From contig JAEZFW010000087.1 in the NCBI GenBank assembly GCA_023417315.1, positions 41,559 to 105,558 of the forward strand: a stretch of DNA of 64,000 bases. The letters run 5' to 3'. The position numbers and the translations under genes were made by a program. Below, piece by piece: positions 34,219 through 43,528 of the stretch. This stretch comes from Pseudomonadota bacterium (lineage in GTDB: Bacteria > Pseudomonadota > Gammaproteobacteria > Steroidobacterales > Steroidobacteraceae). The notes under the pieces were generated by a model. The model made no database searches. It was not told the DNA's origin and saw only the letters and a program-made list of their open reading frames with translations. Position 1 is the first letter of the stretch. Every line of letters starts with the position of its first letter.

Positions 34219-36027
34219 CTACGCGACTCGATTGCGCCCGGAAAGCTTCGCGACATAGAGCTGCGCATCTGCCGCTTCGAGCAAGTCGTCGACTTGCGAG
34301 GCACCATCCCACTGCGTGATGCCGATGCTCACGCTCACGCGCAACTCTGGATGCACTTGCCGCCAATCATGCGCATCCACCGCGCTGCGCAACTGTTCAC
34401 ACAGGGCTGCCGCAGCTTGAAGAGGCGTGCCGGGCATCAGTAAGGCAAACTCATCGCCGCCGATCCGCGCGATAAGATCGGTTTCTCGACACAGCGTGCG
34501 CATGAGCCCCGCACTCCGACGCAGCGCTTCATCGCCGACCGGATGGCCGAGCTTGTCGTTGACGAGCTTGAAGCAATCGAGATCGGCAATCGCGACCGTG
34601 AGCGGATGATTCACCGCTTGCGCGACCTTGATCTCCGCCGCGAGCCGCTTGCCGAAGTAACGCCGATTCGCAACGCCGGTCAATGCGTCCTCCTGCGACT
34701 CGCGCTCCAAGGCCAAGCTGCGCTCGCGCAATGCTGCAATGAGACGCTCCTTCTCGATGTTTGCTTTCTCCAAATCTCGAGTGCGCTCTGCGACGCGCTC
34801 TTCCAAACGTTGTCGATAATCCTCCAGGTCTTCGAACGCGAGCGCGTCGGCGACTGCAGGCGCGACTTGCTCGGCGAGTTTCTGCATCAGATGCAGGTCG
34901 GCTGGCGAATAGACGCGAGGCTCCGTGTGCTGAACGCTGAGCAACCCGATCACCTGCCCGTGCTCGATGAGCGGCACGACGATGAACGAGCCTGTTTGCT
35001 TTTCGGTCTGTTCGACACGTGCTCGCAATGCCTCATCGGCTGATGCCCATTCTTCGACCAGTACCGGCTGTGCGGTATCGACGACCCAACCGAAAATACC
35101 AAGGCTGAGCGGTTTCGTGCGGCCCGTCAGTCGCTCACCTTTGCGCTCATGAACTCGGACCTCGAGGCATCGCTGATCTCGGTCGACGAGCACGAAATAG
35201 AACTCATCGAACCCGAAGAGGCTTCGTGTTTCGGAGATGATGCGCTCACCCAACTCGTCGATCGTGCGCGCGCCATGTAGCACACGACCCACGTTGAACA
35301 GCTTCGCGATCGGACCTCGCTGCGCATCCGCATCGCTCAGTGAATGTCCGATACTATTGAAGCTGAGCACGAACACCACCATCAGGCCCAGAAAGAGCAC
35401 CAGCGCCGGATGCGCCCCCGAGTTGAATAGCAGCGCGGCGAGCACGCCTGCCGGAACGAAAATCAGATCAGATAGAGCATAGGCAGGCGAAATGATACGG
35501 CGCACGTCTCTACCATCGAAGTAGAAGAACAACGCCATGGCGGCAATGTTCACCGCTTGCGCAACGAGCGCCATCGCCAGGAGCGCGAGCACAGTAGGCC
35601 ACGACAGACTCGTGAGCGGAAGCGCTCCGCCCAGGGCTGAATACGCTGCGCCGGCGCACAGCAGCATCAATGCCGTCATGGCCGCATTGTGAACGCCGCG
35701 TAACAGGCCGAATGCATACGATCCGTGACTATAGCGGCGACTGACGATCGGCCAGAGGAAAGAGGCGACCGCACAGATGGCCGCGGCCACCGGAGCGGAG
35801 AAGACGAGGAGCATGCCGATCTGAGGGACCCGCTCCATCGAGATCAATCCCACTCGCGGCGCTTGCACACCGAACTGCCACACGAAGAGCGCCCCGAGAA
35901 TGACCAGGGCGACGACCCATGCGGGAGGAAACTGCGCGCCGCCCTGCAAGCCCCATACAAGCCATGCCCCTGCCCCCACGGCCAGGCAGAGGGAGTAAGA
36001 CGCGAGAATCGCATAGCGCGACTTCAT
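34219..36027 (-). CDS. membrane GAF-GGDEF diguanylate cyclase
   Basis: A 602-residue protein: a 7-8 helix N-terminal membrane sensor (1-225), a GAF domain (about 245-405, with FYFVLVDRDQRCLEVRVHER and GSFIVVPLIEHGQVIGLLSV), a coiled linker, then a GGDEF domain (440-602) with intact active site RIGGDEFALL and an inhibitory I-site RETD five residues upstream. It should make cyclic di-GMP with product feedback. It converges on the chemoreceptor gene, ending 9 bases from it. Confidence 0.94.
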   Translation of the reverse strand: MKSRYAILASYSLCLAVGAGAWLVWGLQGGAQFPPAWVVALVILGALFVWQFGVQAPRVGLISMERVPQIGMLLVFSAPVAAAICAVASFLWPIVSRRYSHGSYAFGLLRGVHNAAMTALMLLCAGAAYSALGGALPLTSLSWPTVLALLAMALVAQAVNIAAMALFFYFDGRDVRRIISPAYALSDLIFVPAGVLAALLFNSGAHPALVLFLGLMVVFVLSFNSIGHSLSDADAQRGPIAKLFNVGRVLHGARTIDELGERIISETRSLFGFDEFYFVLVDRDQRCLEVRVHERKGERLTGRTKPLSLGIFGWVVDTAQPVLVEEWASADEALRARVEQTEKQTGSFIVVPLIEHGQVIGLLSVQHTEPRVYSPADLHLMQKLAEQVAPAVADALAFEDLEDYRQRLEERVAERTRDLEKANIEKERLIAALRERSLALERESQEDALTGVANRRYFGKRLAAEIKVAQAVNHPLTVAIADLDCFKLVNDKLGHPVGDEALRRSAGLMRTLCRETDLIARIGGDEFALLMPGTPLQAAAALCEQLRSAVDAHDWRQVHPELRVSVSIGITQWDGASQVDDLLEAADAQLYVAKLSGRNRVA

Positions 36028-36152
36028 GCTTCGAGTGTACTCGGTGGCGCAGTTTTCGATAGGCCCCGGCGAGATTAGAATCGAGTGACCGCCGTGGGCG
36101 CAGTGATAACAACCAGAATATGTTGCGTGGCGCTCGATAAGAACGATAGCTA

Positions 36153-36938
36153 ATGAGCGAACAACACCAGACCTTTCCGAATGGCGTAGAGGCCGCGCTC
36201 CTCATTGTCGTGCTTTTCCTGCTCGAGATCGGCGTCGCAGAGGTCCTGTTGAGCTTCGATTCATTCGCCAACGTGAACCCGATGGACCTGTGGGCGTTGA
36301 TCACCGTCGCCGGTAACGGCGTGCTGTTCTCGGCGTTGCTCGCATACAAGAAGATGAGCCATCGCGAGCTATTCCATTCGGCCCGGCACTCCGTCGCTTC
36401 CACGCTCGGTGTGCTCGCGCTACCGGTCATGCTGCTCGTACCAGGCCTCGTACTCGTCACGAGCACGATCAACTCGATCGTGGTCGAGGCATTCCCGATG
36501 AGTGCGGAGCAAGTGGCGCTTTTCGACGCCATGGGATCCGAAGCGCCCATCGCATTGATGTTTACGTGCGTGATCGCGCCGCTTCTCGAAGAGATGCTCT
36601 TCCGAGGTGTGATCTTGCGCAGCTTCTTGCTGCAATACTCCCGTACGGCCGCGATCATCGGATCGTCGGTGCTCTTCGGGATCGCCCATCTCAATCTGTA
36701 TCAGTTCGTCACCGCGCTGATCGCTGGACTCATCTTGGGCTGGCTCTACGAGCGCACGCGCTCGCTATGGCCATGCATCCTGCTGCATGCGGCGAATAAC
36801 ACCTTCGCGGTATTTTCGTACTCACTCATCGAGCCCGATGTTGGAGATTTCTCGACGGCCTTCTACTTCCTCGCGTACGTGTGCTTGATCGTCGGCGGTA
36901 TCATCTTGCTGCGGATCTTGATGCCCTCACGCAGGTAG
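36153..36938 (+). CDS. CPBP-family intramembrane metalloprotease
   Basis: A 261-residue polytopic protein of the CPBP/Rce1-like (CAAX protease) family. The catalytic motifs are CVIAPLLEEMLFRGVILR (EExxxR), then SVLFGIAHLNLYQF and LHAANNTFAV. About seven helices are predicted. Family members process or protect small peptides, but the bacterial substrate is generally unknown. It starts at ATG 36153 after a weak ribosome site. Confidence 0.93.
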   Translation: MSEQHQTFPNGVEAALLIVVLFLLEIGVAEVLLSFDSFANVNPMDLWALITVAGNGVLFSALLAYKKMSHRELFHSARHSVASTLGVLALPVMLLVPGLVLVTSTINSIVVEAFPMSAEQVALFDAMGSEAPIALMFTCVIAPLLEEMLFRGVILRSFLLQYSRTAAIIGSSVLFGIAHLNLYQFVTALIAGLILGWLYERTRSLWPCILLHAANNTFAVFSYSLIEPDVGDFSTAFYFLAYVCLIVGGIILLRILMPSRR

Positions 36939-37033
36939 GCATCACTGCTCGAAGGATCGTTCGCAGCCGTGACTATCCTGCTGTCCGCGGTTTGCTTTTT
37001 CGTCTTCCAACCCGGAGATTGCAGCGGCACCGA

Positions 37034-37147
37034 GGGACAGCCGCTCGGTATTTGTTTCGGGAGCATCGAGAACACGGATGTTTTCGTTGCAGGCCTACAT
37101 GGAAGTATTTACGGCCGGTCCCGAAACAAGTCCCGAGCGGCTGTCCC
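37034..37147. repeat. 29-base inverted repeat with conserved inner hairpin
   Basis: Arms 37034-37062 and 37119-37147 are inverted copies (GGGACAGCCGCTCGG start, TTGTTTCGGGA end) with two mismatches. The 56-base interior ends in CCTACATGGAAGTATTTACGG. The element looks like a small defined insertion, not microsatellite-like. It lies in a 461-base gap (36939-37399) that has no supported gene. Confidence 0.75.
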
Positions 37148-37266
37148 GTTGCCTGAGCCCTGCACTGAAGCTCGTTACAGAAGGTTATAGGGCATGGAAG
37201 CATAGCGCCGTTATCCGCCGAGCATCGCCGCGCTACGCGACGATGCACTCGAATGCTGGTTGTTCC

Positions 37267-37297
37267 GATGGGCCCCCGCCTTCGCGGGGGTGACGAC
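37267..37297. repeat. REP-like palindrome
   Basis: GATGGGCCCCCGCCTTCGCG followed by GGGGTGACGAC: a GATG foot, a palindromic CCCCCGCC/GGCGGGGG-type stem with TTC loop and a GACGAC end. The same layout recurs at 38545, 38600, 56914, 56995, 60227 and 60317. Confidence 0.8.
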
Positions 37298-37399
37298 ACA
37301 TGAAGGAACGTGCGGCCGGACAAGCCGCCTCACTGACGAGAACGACAGCGAGATTCGAACGCGCGGACGCGAGCTGCGCGTCCGCGTGCCGGCATAGAG

Positions 37400-37915
37400 C
37401 TACTCGCCGATGCGCGAGTCCTTCGCCGGCTGCTTCATCCACTGCAGGATGTCTTTGGCCAGCGTGGCTTGGCAGCGATGCAGAACCGCGCAGGACGACT
37501 TGTAGCCGCCCCACATACCGCCCATCGATCCGCGAATCCCGGTGAAGTTGCCCAACTCTTCACCGTTCTCCAGCAAGCGGCCTTTGACGATGATCTGCTT
37601 CTTGTGGCCGGTGAAGGCATTACCGCCGGAGATCGCATTGAAGGTCTCCACGACGAGCACGCGGCCTTTGTTCTCCGCAACGGCAGCCTCGTCTTCCACG
37701 AGCGTCACGTCGAACTCTTTTGCGAACTCGTGCAGGTACTGCATTTGCGATTCAGGCAGCTTGCACTCATCGAGGATGTTCTTCGCGACCGTCGTGGAAT
37801 CCGTGAACGGCGCGCTCTTGGCCACGAATACCGTATCAGCGTCCGCCAATGCCAGCTGCGCTCCCAGCATGATAGTCAACGCAACGCTCGCCGACAGAAT
37901 GGATTTGATCTTCAC
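37400..37915 (-). CDS. exported protein of unknown function
   Basis: A 171-residue protein with a clear signal peptide from a GTG start (KIKSILSASVALTIMLGAQL, cleavage after ALA). The mature part carries TTVAKNILDECKLPESQMQY, VVETFNAISGGNAFTGHKKQ and a Gly/Met-rich segment GSMGGMWGGYKSSC before LHRCQATLAKDIL. Three cysteines may make a disulfide or bind metal. I do not recognise a family with confidence. The gene is isolated. Confidence 0.78.
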   Translation of the reverse strand: MKIKSILSASVALTIMLGAQLALADADTVFVAKSAPFTDSTTVAKNILDECKLPESQMQYLHEFAKEFDVTLVEDEAAVAENKGRVLVVETFNAISGGNAFTGHKKQIIVKGRLLENGEELGNFTGIRGSMGGMWGGYKSSCAVLHRCQATLAKDILQWMKQPAKDSRIGE

Positions 37916-38268
37916 GGGAATGATCCTTTGAATGAGTTCTTGTTTCTGAGTCTCACACCGGCGGGTGGACCTCCAGCGAGCGCGATTATGACCGAAGACA
38001 GGCACGCACGCCCCGTGTGGTCGATCAAACCGCGAACTCGAGCACGCGTCATGCAGCGATCGCCAAAGCATGCGGCGGGGCGCTTCTTGGGGAACCCTAT
38101 CCAAACGCTGAACCCGGTCTTCTTGCGACCCCGCGTCGGATGAATCAGCGTCGCGCGTGCCAGACAGGTTCCGCGAGCGCCTGAATGCTTGTTGAATACC
38201 GTGTTCGGGAACGGTTGCACGATGCAGACGTTCCAGTCCAGGTCGATACTCAATAAGGAGAAGGATGG
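37916..38268. other. 353-base intergenic gap
   Basis: Divergent space between the exported-protein gene and the small lipoprotein gene. Open frames across it show no recognisable protein and no good ribosome site. No terminator, promoter or repeat that I can support is visible. Confidence 0.5.
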
Positions 38269-38532
38269 ATGAGACTCCCCCTGTGCGCGGGCGTCGCGGT
38301 GCTCACACTTGGTGCGTGCGGCTCCGACGCTCCCCCTAGAGACGGTGCGCAGTACGCCACCGGTCAGCTACCCACCGCAGATAGCGTGCTGCGCGAATCG
38401 GACGTTCACCAATCGGACGTTCACCAATCGGACGTTCAATTGGCGAGCGGCGAATCCAGAGACGAAGACAGAGAACGAGAACGCGACGAAACGTCAGAGC
38501 GGGAGGCGTCGAGCGACGACACGGCGAACTGA
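38269..38532 (+). CDS. small acidic lipoprotein with SDVHQ repeats
   Basis: An 87-residue predicted lipoprotein (lipobox VLTLGAC, Cys at 17). The mature chain is unstructured and charged, with SDVHQSDVHQSDVQ encoded by three exact-to-near copies of a 15-base unit (38396-38440), then a run rich in Glu, Arg and Asp. ATG follows AAGGAGAAGG. No family is recognised. Repeat number is likely variable between strains. Confidence 0.65.
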   Translation: MRLPLCAGVAVLTLGACGSDAPPRDGAQYATGQLPTADSVLRESDVHQSDVHQSDVQLASGESRDEDRERERDETSEREASSDDTAN

Positions 38533-38544
38533 CGATCTCAATAT

Positions 38545-38630
38545 CGTCGTCCTCGCGGAGGCGAGGATTCATCCTTAAGGCTGAAGGAGCACGTTCTCTG
38601 ATGGGCGCTCGCCTCCGCGAGGGTGACGAC
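38545..38630. repeat. paired REP-like palindromes (BIME-like)
   Basis: Two inverted REP units (38545-38573 and 38600-38630) with cores CCTCGCGGAGGCGAGG and CTCGCCTCCGCGAGGG face each other over 26 bases. The pair lies between the small lipoprotein and the M1 aminopeptidase. Confidence 0.85.
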
Positions 38631-38747
38631 TTAAAAATGAAGGCGAGGCTCCACGATCGTATACAGGACGCGCGGCCCACCCCCGGCGTTGGCGTTACGT
38701 CCGCGCCTCACCGTACACTGGCGGGATCCCATGCTAGAGATCGTCCG

Positions 38748-40622
38748 ATGTATTTCGACAAGCTCGTGCGCGCCGCCCTTCCTGTCATGCTCTTCGCCTC
38801 CCCTGCTCTGTCTGCCCAAGCACTTCTCGAGACGGACCCTCATTCGTACTCCGACCCTCGCGCGTTTCGGACCACGCACGTCGCGTTGGATCTGACAGCA
38901 GACTTCGACCAGAAGCGCTTACGCGGTCATGTCGACTTGGGTCTCGAGCGCGCGCGCTCAGATGCACATGAGCTCGTGCTGGATACTCGCGATCTCGCCA
39001 TTCAAGGAGTGGAGCTGCGCGGCGATCAGCCAACGTCGCTCGAGTTCCGCCTCGACAAGCCCGATCCGATTCTCGGCGCAGCGCTGCGGATCGCGATTCC
39101 ACGCACAGGCGAGAAGCTCATCGTTCGCGTGAAGTACGAAACGTCCCCGAACGCAAGCGGACTGCAATGGCTCGAGCCGTCGCAAACCGCAGGTCGCAAG
39201 CACCCATACCTGTATTCGCAATCGCAGGCGGTTCATGCACGGAGCTGGATTCCGCTTCAGGATACGCCGGCAGTGCGTGTGACGTATGAAGCACGCATCC
39301 GCACGCCGAGCGAGTTGCTCGCCGTCATGAGCGCTCAGAACGATGTGAAGGCCGCGCGCGACGGCGACTATGCTTTTCGAATGCCGCAGCCGATTCCGTC
39401 GTATCTAATCGCCCTCGGAGTCGGTGATCTCGAGTTCAAAGCGATCGGCGCTCGCACAGGTGTCTATGCAGAACCAAGCGTGCTCGATTCGGCCGCGCAT
39501 GAGTTTGCAGACACGGAAGCCATGCTCATCGCGTGCGAGAAGCTCTTTGGGCCTTATCGATGGGAGCGTTACGACCTTCTGATCCTGCCCCCAAGCTTCA
39601 TGTGGGGCGGCATGGAGAATCCTCGCCTCACCTTCTTGACGCCAACAGTGATCGCAGGAGATCGCAGCCTCGTTTCGCTCATTGCGCACGAGCTGGCGCA
39701 CTCGTGGTCAGGCAATCTCGTGACGAATGCAAACTGGAACAGCGTATGGTTGAACGAGGGATTCACGGTCTATCTCGAGCGGCGAATCATCGAGGCCTTG
39801 TACGGCACGGAGCGACGCGCGATGGAAGATACGCTCGGCGTTCAGTCGCTTCGTCGCGATATCGCGGCGTTGGAAGCGGAGGGGAAGCGTCACCTGACGA
39901 AGCTGGCTGTGGATCTCAAGGGCGAGGATCCGGACGATGGCTTTACCGACGTGCCCTACGAAAAGGGACGTTTGTTTCTTGGCTTCTTGGAGTCACGACT
40001 CGGGCGCGCGCGTTTGGATGCGTTCCTCAAGGACTACTTCGCGAAATTTTCGTTCCAGAGTGTGACCACCGATGCATTCCTCGAGTACTTCTGGGAGCAC
40101 ATCTCAGGCGCAGAGAACCTGACGCTCACGAAGGCAGAGCTGCGTGAATGGATTCACGAGCCGGGTATCCCTTCATCGGCAGTGCTGCCGCGTTCGGATG
40201 CATTCAAACGCGTCGATGCCCAGACCCAATCGTGGCTGAAGGGCTCCATCAGTGCGCAGCAGCTCGACACGAAGAACTGGACCACGCACGAATGGCTGCA
40301 CTTCCTGGACAATCTGCCCGCCGACATCGGCGCCGAGAGGCTGCGCGAGCTCGATGCCGCGTTCAATCTCACCGCGGCTAAGAACAACGAAGTCGCACAT
40401 AGCTGGTTGAAGAACGCGATTCGTGCGAGCTACTCGCCGGCATGGGCCCGTCTCGAGCAGTACTTGACCTCGATCGGCAGACGTAAGCTCGTGAAGCCTT
40501 TGTATGATGAGCTCTTGAAAACCCCCGAGGGCACGCAACGCGCCAGGCAGATCTACGCGAAGGCGCGCCCGCTATATCAGATCCCGCTCGCACAGCAACT
40601 CGATGAGATCATGACGGACTGA
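38748..40622 (+). CDS. M1-family aminopeptidase (LTA4 hydrolase-like)
   Basis: A 624-residue exported zinc metallopeptidase. A signal peptide (1-24, ending LSAQA) precedes the N-terminal beta domain. The exopeptidase motif is GGMENP; zinc ligands are in HELAHSWSGN and the downstream NEGFTVYLE, with Tyr in DVPYEKGRLF. The C-terminal helical domain resembles the leukotriene-A4-hydrolase/cold-active aminopeptidase branch. It should trim N-terminal residues from periplasmic peptides. ATG at 38748 begins the signal peptide. Confidence 0.95.
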   Translation: MYFDKLVRAALPVMLFASPALSAQALLETDPHSYSDPRAFRTTHVALDLTADFDQKRLRGHVDLGLERARSDAHELVLDTRDLAIQGVELRGDQPTSLEFRLDKPDPILGAALRIAIPRTGEKLIVRVKYETSPNASGLQWLEPSQTAGRKHPYLYSQSQAVHARSWIPLQDTPAVRVTYEARIRTPSELLAVMSAQNDVKAARDGDYAFRMPQPIPSYLIALGVGDLEFKAIGARTGVYAEPSVLDSAAHEFADTEAMLIACEKLFGPYRWERYDLLILPPSFMWGGMENPRLTFLTPTVIAGDRSLVSLIAHELAHSWSGNLVTNANWNSVWLNEGFTVYLERRIIEALYGTERRAMEDTLGVQSLRRDIAALEAEGKRHLTKLAVDLKGEDPDDGFTDVPYEKGRLFLGFLESRLGRARLDAFLKDYFAKFSFQSVTTDAFLEYFWEHISGAENLTLTKAELREWIHEPGIPSSAVLPRSDAFKRVDAQTQSWLKGSISAQQLDTKNWTTHEWLHFLDNLPADIGAERLRELDAAFNLTAAKNNEVAHSWLKNAIRASYSPAWARLEQYLTSIGRRKLVKPLYDELLKTPEGTQRARQIYAKARPLYQIPLAQQLDEIMTD

Positions 40623-40640
40623 TCGCACGAACGTCACTTT

Positions 40641-41132
40641 CTATAGGAGCTGCGGATTGCGCTGCCAGACGGAATACGTCAGGCATACTGCGTACGAAAC
40701 CCACAGTAGGTAAGGCGCCAGCAATAGCGCGGCTACCTTGTGCACGCGCCAGAACGCGAACAGGGTCGCAGCAACCAACGCCCACAGCACGAGCGCATCG
40801 GCGAACGCCCAGGCGCCGCTGCGCCACTCGAAGAAGATCCAGCTCCACAGCGCGTTGAACACCAGTTGCACGACAAAGAGGCTCAGCGGGACGCGCGTCG
40901 AAGCGAACGTGCCCCGCAGCCACACGAGCCATGCGGCGATACCCATGAGCAGGTAGAGAATGCTCCAGACCGGACCGAAGGCTTCGGCGGGCGGTGCCCA
41001 CGAAGGACGATCGAGCTCACGATAGAAGGTCTGCGCGTTCGCCGACGCGATGGCGCCGAGTCCCGCGGCTGTGAATGCGAGGACCTGCCATCCCACGAAA
41101 CCCAGGGCGGCAGCGAATCTTGGTCGGGGCAA
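40641..41132 (-). CDS. tspO: TspO/MBR-family protein
   Basis: A 163-residue five-helix membrane protein of the TspO family. Marker segments are RPSWAPPAEAFGPVWSILYL, MGIAAWLVW, QLVFNALWSWIFF and APYLLWVSYAVCL. TspO binds tetrapyrroles and sterols and is linked to oxidative or photosynthetic-gene control. It converges with the M1 aminopeptidase gene, 18 bases apart. Confidence 0.94.
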   Translation of the reverse strand: MPRPRFAAALGFVGWQVLAFTAAGLGAIASANAQTFYRELDRPSWAPPAEAFGPVWSILYLLMGIAAWLVWLRGTFASTRVPLSLFVVQLVFNALWSWIFFEWRSGAWAFADALVLWALVAATLFAFWRVHKVAALLLAPYLLWVSYAVCLTYSVWQRNPQLL

Positions 41133-41268
41133 GAGAGCGACTCCTATCTAGCACGGTCCAGCGTGAAACTCGCACGCCATACCGAAGGTTCACGCCGCAA
41201 CGCCTGCACGGAACATCGACCCCTCGACGTCAGTTCAAGGAGGCATCCGGAGGTAATCGGGAGCTCTC

Positions 41269-41637
41269 ATGGCTCAAGTCAAAGACAGTTCGATCATCGC
41301 GAGCTCGTTGTGGATGATCGTGATCTCGATGGTGTTGTTCTTCTTGCCGGCGATCAACGGTCTCATCGGCGGCGCAGTCGGAGGCTATAAGGCGGGTTCA
41401 GCCGGACGAGGCATCACTGCCGCCGTGCTCCCGTCGATCGTAGTCGGCGTGTTGATGTGGGGCCTCATCGCGTTGTTCGATGCTCCCGTGATCGGCTTCA
41501 TCGGCGGGCTTGCTGTCGGGATCTGGGCGCTCATTTCGAGTATCGGCCTGCTGATCGGCGCGCTGATCGGAGGTGCGATTGCACCCGCGCGTGGCGCGGA
41601 GCTGCCACATCACGACGCACGTGCGCTGCGCGGCTAA
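41269..41637 (+). CDS. small Gly-rich membrane protein
   Basis: A 122-residue protein with three hydrophobic segments (about 12-50, 50-72, 74-105) rich in Gly, resembling DUF5518-like membrane proteins (LPAINGLIGGAVGGYKAG, IGLLIGALIGGAIAP). Possible roles in the membrane are unknown. Its stop overlaps the last 4 bases of the convergent 3D-domain gene. Confidence 0.72.
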   Translation: MAQVKDSSIIASSLWMIVISMVLFFLPAINGLIGGAVGGYKAGSAGRGITAAVLPSIVVGVLMWGLIALFDAPVIGFIGGLAVGIWALISSIGLLIGALIGGAIAPARGAELPHHDARALRG

Positions 41638-42011
41638 GGCGCCATCCATCGAATCACCACCTTTTTGCGCCCCCATTCGCGGGCTGCCTTCACATCGATC
41701 CCCATATACAGATCGATGTGGTTGCGCAGCCTCGAAGGCGTCCGATCGAGGACTTCCCATTCGCCCTCCACACCATCGATCCGAACCTTGGTACCGCGGC
41801 GCAAGCCCTTCTTGACCAAGTCAGGCGAGACGGCGATGACCTTCATCCCTGGCTCGATGCGATCGCCCCAGGCGCCGCGGTTCGGGCGCGCGTCGGTTTG
41901 CGCTTTCGTAGAGTTGTAGGCGGTCGCAACTACACAGAGCGTGCGCTCTTCAGCAGCGACGGATGATGCGACCAAGAGTAGCGCGCTGAAGTTCAGGAGG
42001 ACTCGAAACAT
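41634..42011 (-). CDS. 3D-domain exported protein
   Basis: A 125-residue protein: signal peptide (1-20, SSVAA) and a 3D (double-psi beta barrel) domain with ATAYNSTKAQTD, WGDRIEPGMKVIAVSPDLV and the Asp-rich end HIDLYMGIDVKAA. 3D domains relate to RlpA and MltA and usually act on peptidoglycan. No other domain is attached, so it may be a small lytic or binding module. Confidence 0.88.
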   Translation of the reverse strand: MFRVLLNFSALLLVASSVAAEERTLCVVATAYNSTKAQTDARPNRGAWGDRIEPGMKVIAVSPDLVKKGLRRGTKVRIDGVEGEWEVLDRTPSRLRNHIDLYMGIDVKAAREWGRKKVVIRWMAP

Positions 42012-42096
42012 GCGCGTACTGTAGCAGCACATCTTGAGGCAGCGGGCGTGGTGCCGCTGTGCGCACCCTGCCGCTCTGCGCCCGTGTACGGTCAGA

Positions 42097-42588
42097 TCAC
42101 GTCACGCTGCGCTCTCTCAGCCGCTGCGCCATCCATGCAAGCTCGATCGGAGAAGCAAGACGGTCGCATGCCGAGTAGGCATACGTACGCCGCGGTCTGA
42201 GCGACTCATCGGCGATCAGCACGAAGCGCGATTGCTGATTGATGACCGTCGACACGAGCGTTCGTTCGCGCGCTTGCATCACACCGCCGATTCGGTGCGC
42301 ATCGCTCCAGCGAATCGCGAGCTGCGCGCCGCCGATCACCTCGACCCATGTGCCTTCGAGGTCATCGCCCTTGGCGAGTGCCAAAGCCGAAACCCGCGCA
42401 GCCGCGAATGTCTCTTGCACGTGAACGATCCATCGATCCATCTCGAATCCGTAGCTCGCGAAATCGTGCGGATGAGAAAACAGTAGCGCCCACCTGCCCT
42501 GTAGCCAGTCACGCAATGTCGCGACCGTGAGCTGCTCATGGACTGGAGTTTCAGGAAATCGCCGCGCAACCAGCATGAGGGCCTCCAC
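42097..42588 (-). CDS. peroxiredoxin-like protein lacking the peroxidatic cysteine
   Basis: A 163-residue protein whose segment QGRWALLFSHPHDFASYGFE resembles the peroxiredoxin strand (LFSHPxDFTPVC). The usual peroxidatic Cys is replaced. The rest matches no redoxin core I can identify and ends RRTYAYSACDRLASPIELAW with a single Cys. It may be a degenerate or repurposed redoxin, or a family that converged on the motif. No signal peptide is seen. Confidence 0.62.
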   Translation of the reverse strand: MEALMLVARRFPETPVHEQLTVATLRDWLQGRWALLFSHPHDFASYGFEMDRWIVHVQETFAAARVSALALAKGDDLEGTWVEVIGGAQLAIRWSDAHRIGGVMQARERTLVSTVINQQSRFVLIADESLRPRRTYAYSACDRLASPIELAWMAQRLRERSVT

Positions 42589-42739
42589 TCGTGAAATCGA
42601 ATGCAGGCAGAATGCGAGATCGCGAAGCGCTTTTCAGTCGAGCAACGGTAACAACACGGTCTCAATTCTTATGTTTCGCGTCACGGCAACATTGGCGCTG
42701 CGACGCGTCCACCTCAGCCTAGGCGCCGATCGGCACTTC

Positions 42740-43315
42740 TTACATGATGTTTGCGCGCATGGGCTTCAGTGCTTGGGCCCACTTGCACAGCTCATCCAGC
42801 ATTGCGACTGCAGAGCTATTGATCAGCTCGTTCGCGTGAAAATGCTTTTCCGCATCGAACTGCTTCGTGACCATCGGCACGGCCACGCCCTCGACCATCG
42901 GCATCATCTTGAGCGTCGTCACGAGCTGCTTTTCCATCTGCACGGCACGCATCCCGCCTGAGACCCCACCATAGCTCACAAAGCCGCACGGTTTGTAGTT
43001 CCATTCGCGGTAGAGATAGTTGAGTGCATTCACGAACGACGGCGGTGGACAGAAATTGAACTCCGGCGTCACGAAGACGTAGGCATCCGCTTCCGACACG
43101 CTCTGCGCCCAGCGAATCGTGTGCTCGTGCTCGTACTTGTGCAGCTTGGGATGACTCGGTTCGTCGTAGATAGGCAGGTTGAAGTCGGCAAGATCGATGA
43201 GCTTGGTTTGGAATTTTCCGTGTTGCGTTGCGAAGTCATGAAACCAGACAGCGATCGGCGGACCGATGCGACCGGGCCGCGTGCTGACGATGATCGTGTG
43301 CAGTAAGGGCTTCAT
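42740..43315 (-). CDS. NADPH-dependent FMN reductase
   Basis: A 191-residue flavodoxin-fold protein with the FMN-binding start IIVSTRPGRIGPPIAVWF, VFVTPEFNFCPPPSFVNALN and GFVSYGGVSGGMRAVQ, the layout of the NADPH-dependent FMN reductase (SsuE/ChrR-like) family. Such enzymes reduce quinones, azo dyes, chromate or FMN. ATG at 43315 follows GGAGGGAACGCCA. Confidence 0.93.
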   Translation of the reverse strand: MKPLLHTIIVSTRPGRIGPPIAVWFHDFATQHGKFQTKLIDLADFNLPIYDEPSHPKLHKYEHEHTIRWAQSVSEADAYVFVTPEFNFCPPPSFVNALNYLYREWNYKPCGFVSYGGVSGGMRAVQMEKQLVTTLKMMPMVEGVAVPMVTKQFDAEKHFHANELINSSAVAMLDELCKWAQALKPMRANIM

Positions 43316-43528
43316 TGGCGTTCCCTCCACAGAATGGTTGATGGCTCGCCCCACCGGCGCCGGACGCATGGTCGAGGGGCTCGAGCATCTCCCACGTGTA
43401 CACTTCCCGCGCCTCTTGCGCATGTCGGATTCGACGTATGTCGCGCGCACCTCCGAAGGCGAAGCACGCGTCGGCGCAATATCGAACGTGCTCGATGTGG
43501 GGAGCTCAAGACGGGCGGCGCTGAACGT

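Noticed and set aside
37912..38253. Leftward frame of 113 residues in the 353-base gap
   Set aside because: No ribosome site, family signal or membrane/signal segment; composition is like random GC-rich DNA.
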